From Bacteroidota bacterium (GTDB taxonomy: Bacteria; Bacteroidota; Bacteroidia; Bacteroidales; Paludibacteraceae): a stretch of DNA of 10,615 nt. Positions 1-5,694 of this stretch are shown here, in pieces (positions within the stretch are counted from its first letter, which is position 1; each line of letters begins with the position of its first letter). Made by a program: the position numbers and the translations under genes. The stretch spans positions 1-10,615 of the forward strand of contig JAFNAU010000037.1 in the NCBI GenBank assembly GCA_017860335.1, in the 5' to 3' direction. The notes below the pieces were generated by a model. The model was not told the origin of the DNA. It saw only the letters and a program-made list of their open reading frames with translations, and did not search any database.

Positions 1-72
1 ATTAAACCAAACGTACTCAAAAATAACCAGAATGTCAAAGAGCTTCTATTTTACGGCACTATTGCAGCATAA
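1..72 (+). CDS. Possible 3' end of an unidentified gene (partial)
   Basis: Frame 1 is open from the window edge to a TAA at 70-72. It would encode 23 residues ending in KELLFYGTIAA. The composition is protein-like, and the stop is followed after 42 bp by the long hairpin at 115-159, as expected for a gene converging on the minus-strand gene that ends at 170. No family can be recognised from so short a tail. Frame 2 is also open, to a stop near base 82, so the frame choice is not proven. The call rests on position and appearance only. Confidence 0.35.
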   Translation: MKPNVLKNNQNVKELLFYGTIAA

Positions 73-114
73 AGTTAAATAACTTTTACCGAACTATTGG
101 TTTATAAAAGTTTA

Positions 115-159
115 ATAATCAGAAAGAGCAGCTTTTTTAAGGCTGCTCTTTCTGATTAT
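115..159. terminator. Long perfect hairpin between convergent genes, likely bidirectional terminator
   Basis: Arms 115-132 and 142-159 are perfectly complementary over 18 bp. The inner bases (T134-A140, T135-A139, with a T-G wobble) can lengthen the stem. The hairpin starts 10 bp beyond the stop codon of the minus-strand gene and 42 bp beyond the putative plus-strand stop at 72. Neither side carries a clean run of T (minus side TAAACTTTTAT, plus side CGCGTGATATTTATTTTAT). It may therefore act partly as a 3'-end stabiliser rather than a classical intrinsic terminator. Confidence 0.7.
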
Positions 160-169
160 CGCGTGATAT

Positions 170-3091
170 TTATTTTATAATTACTTTTTCGATTATATTT
201 TGATTTTTCGTTTTAATAAATACAAAATAGACGCCTGATTCGAACTTAATATTAGGCGAGATTGTTGACTTTGGGCCTATCGCTCCACTGAACTTGAAAA
301 CACCAAATTCATCACTAATGCTGTATGTCGCGTTTTCTTCTGTCAGGTTTTGTATTTTAATAGCATTGTTTGCGGTGAATGCTTTTAACTTTACAGATTT
401 ATTATTTTCAAAGTCCCTGATGTCTGTTATCATCTTAAATACGAACCGTTTTTCCGGACTTCCATTATTGAATGCTACAAACGGATAGACCGTAATACTG
501 TCGGATAGGTTGATAATCGTATTAGCAATGGAGTCAAACAAAATTATATTTTTGTTGTCTTTTAATGACGATTTATTGATAGTAAGTGTATAATCGGTTG
601 TAGTTCCTGCCTGGAATGTGAGCCATGTATTTTCCAGATTTTCGGTTGTGCTTACCTGATATTTTCTGTTTTCTTCTTCCGCGTACAATGCCACTCCGTT
701 TGTTTGCAGGATTTTTTCACCATCCCAGCCGTTATCAAATCCGTGGGTTGTACCTGGCTGACTGAAAATCCATACCCTGTCAAAACCATTCTCACCTGTA
801 ACATCAACAGTCATCCGGGATAATTCTTCGCTGGCTGAGATTTTTTGCCTTACCCGTTGCTGTGAGGTATTAGCTGTGGCAGCTGATGTTACGCTGTTGT
901 AAGGTATGGTTACGGTGGATCCGTTTGTGCCGGTTATAAGCAGAAATCCCTGCATCGATGGAATGGAACCCATTGCGGGTGCTGTATTGGCCGGAATTGC
1001 ATAGTAAGCGCCGGCATTATTCCCGGAAATGTTTTGTTGACTGCCCCAGTCCTGAAGATTTCCTGTATTGTAAAGATATACAGTTTGTTGTACACCATTG
1101 CCGAATACCATTTTTGAAATATCAATTGCAGCTGTAAATGAATTTCCAAAAATATTATATCCCGAACCATAATTCTTTGTGCCGGCTACTTCTGATCTGG
1201 ATAAAGTCAGTGTACAATTGCCGGTTACAAGCTTTCCGCTGAATGAGATGATTTTCGGACTGCCTTGTGTTATTTCATATCCGTTGAAGGAATATAACCG
1301 GTCGTAATTTCCGAGGTCACTCCATTTCTGGTAATACTTGTTAAGTTCCAGACTCTCATTGTATTTGCGAATGTACGAGCCCCACAGCGAGGTGTTTGAT
1401 ACCAGCGTTGAAGTGCTTTCCACCGGAACTCCGAAATATTGCCAGCGGTAGTATCCGGAATATGGTTTTCCATCCGGATCAATCCATGTCCATTGAGTTG
1501 CACCTCTGTATCCTGTAGTGTACATCTGTACTGTGGCATTCACATTCGGGTTTGATAGTGGATTTGTAAATATCAGACTGCCGTTAACATTATCGGGAGC
1601 TGCCAGAATTTGAATTTTTGCGGGATTGTCATTGGCAGGAGCCGTGTTGTTGATGACAAGAGTTGTTGCGGGTTTAATGATAAGGTTCTTATCGCTTGCA
1701 TTAACCAGACTTCCGATGGTTCTGTTGATATCGAGGTGTAAGTCACGTACAGCCATCGAACCGTAGCTGTTAGTAGTTGCAGCAAAAACAACATCTGCTC
1801 CGGCAGGAGGGATGCCACAGGTCCAGTTTTCTTCCGTGTCCCAGACGGAACTCACTGTACCCACCCAATAGGATTGGTTTGACTTTATCGTACCCGATTG
1901 CTGGGCAGATAAACAGTATCCTGAAGCGGTGACAGTATAATTAAATGTTCCGTCGACGGTGGGCATACCGCTTATGGTTACCACTCCGCCCGAATAAGTT
2001 CCGGTAACACCTGCTGGCAGACCGCTGAATGTTACTCCGGTGCTAGCCGTTGCTGTATAAGTGATATTGGTCAACGGTTTATTAATACAAACCGTTTGGT
2101 TGGTAGTGGCAGCACCCGATGTGAGTGCCAGTGAAGCATTCGGTAATACAGTTATCGTAACTGTCTTGCTGTTTGTGTAAATATAACCGTTACGGGTTGT
2201 TGTCACAGTAAGTTTAGCTGTATAAATACCGACCTCTAGAGCAGTTAAAGAAATGTTTTGTTGGTTAGTATAGGTGGTAGTGATACCGTCGGGGGATATT
2301 ACAGACCAGGTATATGTGGGAGTTGTACCAATCACACCAGTTACACTCCCGGTTAAGTTTATGGAATTACCAATACATACCGGCGAAGTGTATCCTATTT
2401 CAGCATCAAGTGTTCCAATGCAACCAGTCATTATTTCATCAAATGTAAACTGAGTTTGATTACTGTTTCCAACAGCGTACCACTGATTGCCTATATAAAT
2501 GTCCTGATTGGCATTAGTTGAAGTCCCTGTTATCCCGCCAGCACAAACTTCAATTACACCATTTGCTGGTAATGCAAGGCTTACTTTGGTAGCACTGAAA
2601 TAAATTTGTCCACCTGAATTAACGTCAATTTCAGACGTTTTTAAATAAGTGGTATAATTGATGCTCCCTGTGCCTGAGCCTTGCAAAGCTAAAATAGCAG
2701 TGCTCTGGACTGTGATTATTCCAATTGGGTTAGGGGTAGTATATGCTGTGAAAGGATTATTATTGTTTATACCAATCACAGATATTTGAATGGTAGTTTG
2801 TGGAGTTGCAGTTATAAAGTTTGCCAGTATAATATTGTCGGAACTAATGGTGACGGCGCCTGTGCCTGCGAATTGACCCGGATATCCCTGAGCTAGGGTA
2901 GGGGTGACCCAGTTTGTTCCGTCATAACGCTGCCAACTGTTAAGTGATGTCCAGTTCCCCAAACTTGTATTTGAGCGGTAGTCGCCGACGTTTTGGGCTT
3001 GAATGCCTGATACGCATAGAAAACTTAACACTATCAGTATTAAAGTAGTTATGCGGAAACTGTATTTGTTGAAATTGTAATTTTTCATCAT
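170..3091 (-). CDS. Large secreted surface protein with PKD/Ig-like domains and a T9SS type A C-terminal sorting domain
   Basis: The product is 973 residues. Residues 1-33 form a Sec signal peptide: a basic N-region, the core TTLILIVLSFLCVSGI, and cleavage near QAQ. Residues 37-61 and 408-423 carry the Trp-rich motifs (GNWTSLNSW; WVGTVSSVWDTEENW) common at the start of domains in Bacteroidota surface proteins. Residues 235-317 look like a PKD/Ig-like fold (PVCIGNSINL...YTWSV...GIYTAKLTV). Residues 330-395 look like a second Ig-type repeat (FSGLPAGVTGTYSGGVVTISG). Residues 895-973 match the T9SS type A pattern, with a strand-rich end (YSISDEFGVFKFSG, then FESGVYFVFIKTKNQNIIEKVIIK). This predicts Sec export, then T9SS passage and cell-surface attachment or release. 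No catalytic motif is visible, so adhesion or a structural role is only a guess. Two tandem ATG codons (3091 and 3088) could serve as start. The gene lies downstream of the CTERM-like gene on the same strand. Confidence 0.9.
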   Translation of the reverse strand: MMKNYNFNKYSFRITTLILIVLSFLCVSGIQAQNVGDYRSNTSLGNWTSLNSWQRYDGTNWVTPTLAQGYPGQFAGTGAVTISSDNIILANFITATPQTTIQISVIGINNNNPFTAYTTPNPIGIITVQSTAILALQGSGTGSINYTTYLKTSEIDVNSGGQIYFSATKVSLALPANGVIEVCAGGITGTSTNANQDIYIGNQWYAVGNSNQTQFTFDEIMTGCIGTLDAEIGYTSPVCIGNSINLTGSVTGVIGTTPTYTWSVISPDGITTTYTNQQNISLTALEVGIYTAKLTVTTTRNGYIYTNSKTVTITVLPNASLALTSGAATTNQTVCINKPLTNITYTATASTGVTFSGLPAGVTGTYSGGVVTISGMPTVDGTFNYTVTASGYCLSAQQSGTIKSNQSYWVGTVSSVWDTEENWTCGIPPAGADVVFAATTNSYGSMAVRDLHLDINRTIGSLVNASDKNLIIKPATTLVINNTAPANDNPAKIQILAAPDNVNGSLIFTNPLSNPNVNATVQMYTTGYRGATQWTWIDPDGKPYSGYYRWQYFGVPVESTSTLVSNTSLWGSYIRKYNESLELNKYYQKWSDLGNYDRLYSFNGYEITQGSPKIISFSGKLVTGNCTLTLSRSEVAGTKNYGSGYNIFGNSFTAAIDISKMVFGNGVQQTVYLYNTGNLQDWGSQQNISGNNAGAYYAIPANTAPAMGSIPSMQGFLLITGTNGSTVTIPYNSVTSAATANTSQQRVRQKISASEELSRMTVDVTGENGFDRVWIFSQPGTTHGFDNGWDGEKILQTNGVALYAEEENRKYQVSTTENLENTWLTFQAGTTTDYTLTINKSSLKDNKNIILFDSIANTIINLSDSITVYPFVAFNNGSPEKRFVFKMITDIRDFENNKSVKLKAFTANNAIKIQNLTEENATYSISDEFGVFKFSGAIGPKSTISPNIKFESGVYFVFIKTKNQNIIEKVIIK

Positions 3092-3281
3092 AAGTTTTCA
3101 ATATTAGATTGTTGATTAATGACAGATAAATTACAAACAGCAGGAAGGTAAGAAGATTTTTTTTCTGATAGTACAACTGTTTGTTAATAACAGCTTAAGG
3201 TTTTGCAATATTAGTGATAATAAACTAAATTGATGATCCCAAGGATGGATTTAACACAATTATTTAACGTTTATTTGTCCG

Positions 3282-3310
3282 AAAAGATACAACACAAAGA
3301 ATTCTTCAAA
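3282..3310 (-). promoter_or_regulatory. Candidate Bacteroidetes-type promoter for the T9SS protein gene
   Basis: Read on the minus strand, TTTG (3310-3307), a 17-nt spacer and TATCTTTT (3289-3282) match TTTG/TAnnTTTG with one mismatch, in the last base. Transcription would begin near 3275, giving a leader of about 185 nt before the ATG at 3091. The spacing equals that of the beta-galactosidase promoter in this window. Confidence 0.4.
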
Positions 3311-3336
3311 AGTGTTGCATATTCGATACATCATGT

Positions 3337-3389
3337 TTTGCGGTTAAAATATTTAAAATTTGAGAAATGAATTTTGATTTGCGGGTAAA
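3337..3389. repeat. Pair of 12-bp direct repeats TTTGCGG(T/G)TAAA
   Basis: The copies at 3337-3348 and 3378-3389 differ at one base. Their starts are 41 bp apart, close to four helical turns, and they lie upstream of the candidate promoter for the T9SS gene when read on the minus strand. A regulator-binding role is inference only. Confidence 0.35.
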
Positions 3390-3477
3390 GTCTTATTTTT
3401 AATTTTTCTCTTAACTCCAAATTCTGATATGCGTAAGATTAGTTGACAGATGTATCTTTTTATGAATAATTCTTCAA

Positions 3478-4092
3478 CTATTCAGCATAGAATTTCTTTC
3501 GGTAAAGAGTATATCCGGCTGCGAGCAGAAGCATTACAAAAATCCCATTACCAACCGGTGCTCCCTCGGGCGGCGGATTATCATCCCCACCATCCATTCT
3601 CATTGGACCGGGGTTATTACTTCCGGAAAAAGGTACAGAAATATTTGAAGCAAGAAGTTCGCTTTGTAAATCTTTACCTGATGTAACCAGATTCATAGTA
3701 CCCAATGGTTTTGTACTCCAGGAAGATATTACAGCCATTGACCTGAAATTGAGAGAATTTTCGTCCAATGATTTTTTTGATTTTCGGGAATAAATAATAT
3801 TGTCTGAATCGGGTATTGAAAAGCCCGAAGAAATTGCTTTATCCGCACTCTTTATTGGCACATGTACATTCCCTTCACTTTGCCTGTTCACATATCTGTT
3901 CGCCGGTCTGTGACGGATAACCGCAGAACTTCCCGCTTTATTGGCTGCCACTCTCATTACAAATTCATTTGACTTATAGGATGGTGCAGAAGCCTCCTGA
4001 TATACTTTGTATTGGTTCTTTACTTCTTCAGTCATCTCTTTTAAGATACTTCTGAACACGATAAATGACAAGATTAAGACACCCAGTGTCAT
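3478..4092 (-). CDS. Small envelope protein with N-terminal anchor and CTERM-like C-terminal tail (function unknown)
   Basis: The product is 204 residues and was not recognised as a named family. Residues 1-17 (MTLGVLILSFIVFRSIL) form a hydrophobic signal or anchor lacking the usual preceding Lys/Arg. Residues 20-160 are polar, Ser/Asn/Lys-rich and probably weakly structured. Residues 161-179 are a Pro/Gly/Asp-rich linker. PVGNG (179-183) follows, then a short hydrophobic helix (IFVMLLLAAGYTLY) and RKKFYAE at the end. Linker, signature, helix and basic tail is the tripartite layout of CTERM sorting signals. The PVGNG start resembles the Bacteroidota PID-CTERM type, a resemblance recalled and not searched. 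The only in-frame ATG before the hydrophobic segment is at 4092, with an in-frame TAA just upstream (4107-4105). Its neighbour downstream on the same strand is the T9SS surface protein, and a role alongside it is inferred from position. A short open frame on the opposite strand (3450-3686) has no such features. Confidence 0.75.
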   Translation of the reverse strand: MTLGVLILSFIVFRSILKEMTEEVKNQYKVYQEASAPSYKSNEFVMRVAANKAGSSAVIRHRPANRYVNRQSEGNVHVPIKSADKAISSGFSIPDSDNIIYSRKSKKSLDENSLNFRSMAVISSWSTKPLGTMNLVTSGKDLQSELLASNISVPFSGSNNPGPMRMDGGDDNPPPEGAPVGNGIFVMLLLAAGYTLYRKKFYAE

Positions 4093-4109
4093 TAAACTTA
4101 TAGTTTAAT
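4091..4109. repeat. AT-rich inverted repeat overlapping the start codon of the small envelope gene
   Basis: ATTAAACT (4091-4098) and AGTTTAAT (4102-4109) are perfect inverted repeats around a 3-bp centre. The left arm includes two bases of the minus-strand start codon (4092-4090). In the transcript it could form a weak hairpin that ends at the AUG; as DNA it could be a binding site. Being all A/T except one pair per arm, it could also arise by chance. Confidence 0.4.
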
Positions 4110-4165
4110 ATTTTTGATTACTATTAATTTTTTGAAAATTTTATTTATTTTCAAAATGAAAATTG

Positions 4166-4173
4166 TAGCTTTG
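4166..4173 (+). promoter_or_regulatory. Candidate -7 promoter element for the DUF898 gene
   Basis: TAGCTTTG is an exact match to the Bacteroidetes -7 consensus TAnnTTTG. No TTG lies at the expected 17-23 nt upstream, so the -33 element is missing or degenerate. Transcription would begin near 4180, giving a leader of about 94 nt before the ATG at 4274. The inverted repeat at 4186-4199 would fall just after the start site. Confidence 0.45.
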
Positions 4174-4185
4174 TTGAATTAATGT

Positions 4186-4199
4186 TAACACTCGTGTTA
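4186..4199. promoter_or_regulatory. Inverted repeat TAACAC-TC-GTGTTA, possible operator
   Basis: Two perfect 6-bp arms flank a 2-bp centre in the leader of the DUF898 gene, a few bases downstream of its predicted transcription start. The tight centre favours a dimeric protein-binding site over an RNA hairpin. No regulator is identified. Confidence 0.35.
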
Positions 4200-4273
4200 C
4201 CGTGATTACCTTCATTAATCAGTGGCTGAACAGCCGGAATTTTTAAATAAGACTAACAACTAATATTCTAAAC

Positions 4274-5245
4274 ATGAAGAACTATTTTAATTTTACATTG
4301 ACCGGAAAGCAGCTGTTTCCGGTTTGGGCTTTATTGATTGTATTTTTCTTTATACCTTACAGTTTTGTTCAGTACCAATTACAGCATCTTCAGGATACTC
4401 TTCAGGGTGTGGCAAGCTTAGGTGCGATGACACCCTGGTATGCCCTGATGTTATTGCTGTTACTTGTTGAATATGCTTTCATGTTTTACATCGTGAAACT
4501 GACGTTAGAACATGTGGAATACAACGAAAAACTGTTGACGTTTACCGGTAAATTTGGTGATTTTATGCGTGTGCTTATCCCTGGATTTCTGCTAACCCTA
4601 ATTACGTTTGGAATATACGGTCCCTGGTTTCTCGCGAAAATAATGAGGTTTTATGCAGGTAATACCCGCTATGAACAGGATGGTATCGAATTTAAGGGAA
4701 AGGGAAGTGATCTGTTTGTGATTATTCTCTTGACTCTGGTAATACCGATGGTTATTGTCATGGTAATACTGATTTCAACCCTGGTGGGAGTGGCATTGGG
4801 AACGGATGTGAAGCCCGGCAATATGAGTGTCGTTACAACAATAGTTATGGTGGTATTAATGTTGTTGGTTCTCATTCCTTATTGCTACTATGTGTATAAA
4901 TGGTATGTGAATTTCAGATTTAAAGGCTACGAGATTCAATGGAAGACAAATTTTTGGAATTCAGCTGCTCAAATAGCTTTACAACTATTCCTTTCGGTGA
5001 TAACGATTGGTATATATTCTCCGCTTGCCACACTGAAATTGTTTCAGTATTTTGCAGAAAGAACTGAAGCACGTTCAGAAGCCAGTAGTAAAACATTTGG
5101 TTATGATATTGAAGCCGGAAAAGACTTGTTATTTATCTGGGGTCAGTTGCTGCTGACAGCCATTACAATAGGTATCTGGTTTCCATGGGCATATTGTAGC
5201 GTCAATAAACGGATTTTAGGAAAAACTTATGTTGAAGCTGTCTAA
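4274..5245 (+). CDS. DUF898/YjgN-family multi-pass inner-membrane protein
   Basis: The product is 323 residues with about seven hydrophobic segments (roughly 14-34, 55-76, 97-119, 146-176, 188-208, 232-256 and 285-305). The FGDFMRVLIPGFLLTLITFGIYGPWFLAKIMRFYAGNT stretch near 94-131 (shown by key words: FGDF, GFLLTL, FGIYGPW, KIMRF) is characteristic of DUF898, the family of E. coli YjgN, whose function is unknown. A short motif, TxGI(Y/W)xPW followed by a basic patch, recurs at 111-118, 244-251 and 298-305, which points to internal repeats. The product should sit in the cytoplasmic membrane. No enzymatic residues or carrier signature are evident. The start is the ATG in AAACATGAAG, with an A-rich leader and no Shine-Dalgarno. 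The gene is divergent from the small envelope gene, separated by 181 bp, and is closed by a strong terminator, so it is probably a single-gene transcript. Confidence 0.9.
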   Translation: MKNYFNFTLTGKQLFPVWALLIVFFFIPYSFVQYQLQHLQDTLQGVASLGAMTPWYALMLLLLLVEYAFMFYIVKLTLEHVEYNEKLLTFTGKFGDFMRVLIPGFLLTLITFGIYGPWFLAKIMRFYAGNTRYEQDGIEFKGKGSDLFVIILLTLVIPMVIVMVILISTLVGVALGTDVKPGNMSVVTTIVMVVLMLLVLIPYCYYVYKWYVNFRFKGYEIQWKTNFWNSAAQIALQLFLSVITIGIYSPLATLKLFQYFAERTEARSEASSKTFGYDIEAGKDLLFIWGQLLLTAITIGIWFPWAYCSVNKRILGKTYVEAV

Positions 5246-5297
5246 TTTTACTCTGCGAGCAGGGAAATGTTTGCGACATGTTGAATAAACGTTATTT

Positions 5298-5334
5298 CAC
5301 TCCGAAAATCATCTGTTTTTCGGAGTGTTTTTTT
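5298..5334 (+). terminator. Rho-independent terminator of the DUF898 gene
   Basis: Perfect 11-bp arms CACTCCGAAAA (5298-5308) and TTTTCGGAGTG (5317-5327) enclose an 8-nt loop and are followed by seven T residues (5328-5334). It lies 53 bp beyond the stop codon at 5245. Confidence 0.93.
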
Positions 5335-5366
5335 GCCCGAATAATACATGACTATATCCTTAAAGT

Positions 5367-5399
5367 AAAAAAGGCTGCCAGAATGACAACCTTTTTTTT
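5367..5399 (-). terminator. Terminator of the tRNA transcript
   Basis: On the minus strand the RNA reads eight A, GGUUG, a 9-nt loop, CAGCC, then six U. The core stem pairs completely if one G-U wobble is allowed, and the A and U runs extend it. On the plus strand the same position would be a C-A mismatch. The structure is therefore polarised toward the minus strand and begins one base after the tRNA discriminator base and its following C. Confidence 0.75.
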
Positions 5400-5400
5400 G

Positions 5401-5474
5401 TAGCGAGAGCCGGGGATGATCCGGCGACCTCATGATTATGAATCATGCGCTCTAACCAACTGAGCTATCTCGCC
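5401..5474 (-). tRNA. tRNA with anticodon CAT, most likely elongator tRNA-Met
   Basis: The 74-nt gene folds into a complete cloverleaf: acceptor GGCGAGA with TCTCGCT (a G1-U72 wobble), D-stem GCTC/GAGC with loop AGTTGGTTA, anticodon stem CATGA/TCATG with loop TTCATAA, variable AGGTC, T-stem GCCGG/CCGGC, and discriminator A. The 3' CCA is not encoded. The anticodon stem lacks the three G-C pairs of an initiator tRNA. G2-C71 and C3-G70 agree with methionine identity as known from E. coli. A tRNA-Ile2, which has the same CAT anticodon modified to lysidine, cannot be fully excluded by eye. The T-loop ATCATCC is atypical because positions 54 and 58 are A and T instead of T and A. A consensus promoter lies just upstream and a terminator just downstream. 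Confidence 0.93.
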
Positions 5475-5491
5475 ATTATTTTTTAGCGGTG

Positions 5492-5522
5492 CAAAGATAG
5501 CCTTTTTCATACATTTTACAAA
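5492..5522 (-). promoter_or_regulatory. Consensus promoter of the tRNA gene
   Basis: On the minus strand, TTTG (5522-5519), a 19-nt spacer and TATCTTTG (5499-5492) match the Bacteroidetes housekeeping consensus TTTG/TAnnTTTG exactly. Transcription should start near 5485, about 11 bases before the mature 5' end at 5474. Confidence 0.8.
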
Positions 5523-5631
5523 ATATTTTACAGCTAAATTCGATTAGTTTCCTGAAATATATTCCACAATACATCTTTTTTGCTGATTATCAGACGCTTT
5601 TCTTATATCTGAAAATGTGATATTTGGCTTT

Positions 5632-5660
5632 TTTGAATACAGGATTATTCTGTATCTTTG
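5632..5660 (+). promoter_or_regulatory. Promoter of the beta-galactosidase gene
   Basis: TTTG (5632-5635), a 17-nt spacer and TATCTTTG (5653-5660) match the Bacteroidetes consensus, at the short end of its accepted spacing. The start site would be near 5667, leaving a leader of about 28 nt that is A/T-rich and has no Shine-Dalgarno. No obvious operator repeat is seen beside it. Confidence 0.7.
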
Positions 5661-5694
5661 TAAGTCACATAATAATTAGTAATAAATATAACTT

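Larger units (their letters stand above)
3092..3477. other. 386-bp AT-rich intergenic region between the two minus-strand envelope genes
   Basis: No convincing gene is present in either orientation. The region holds the candidate promoter at 3282-3310 and two copies of a 12-bp direct repeat, TTTGCGGNTAAA, at 3337-3348 and 3378-3389, which start 41 bp apart. No GC-rich terminator is visible after the stop of the upstream minus-strand gene (3478). Read-through from that gene into the T9SS gene is therefore possible. Confidence 0.5.

Noticed and set aside
2940..3176. 78-codon minus-strand frame overlapping the start of the T9SS gene in another frame
   Set aside because: Its hydrophobic start comes from the AT-rich leader, and its second half is the T9SS coding sequence read out of frame.
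3099..3214. Two copies of CAATATTAG (3099-3107 and 3206-3214) that read TAATATTG on the minus strand
   Set aside because: Each differs from TAnnTTTG at one base, but neither has a TTG at the right distance, and AT-rich words this short recur by chance.
3450..3686. 78-codon plus-strand open frame opposite the end of the small envelope gene
   Set aside because: The minus-strand frame has a coherent linker-helix-basic tail; the plus-strand translation has no signal, domain or upstream promoter.
5248..5433. 61-codon minus-strand open frame across the tRNA 3' part and both terminators
   Set aside because: It runs through a tRNA and two terminator hairpins, so it is not plausible as a coding gene.
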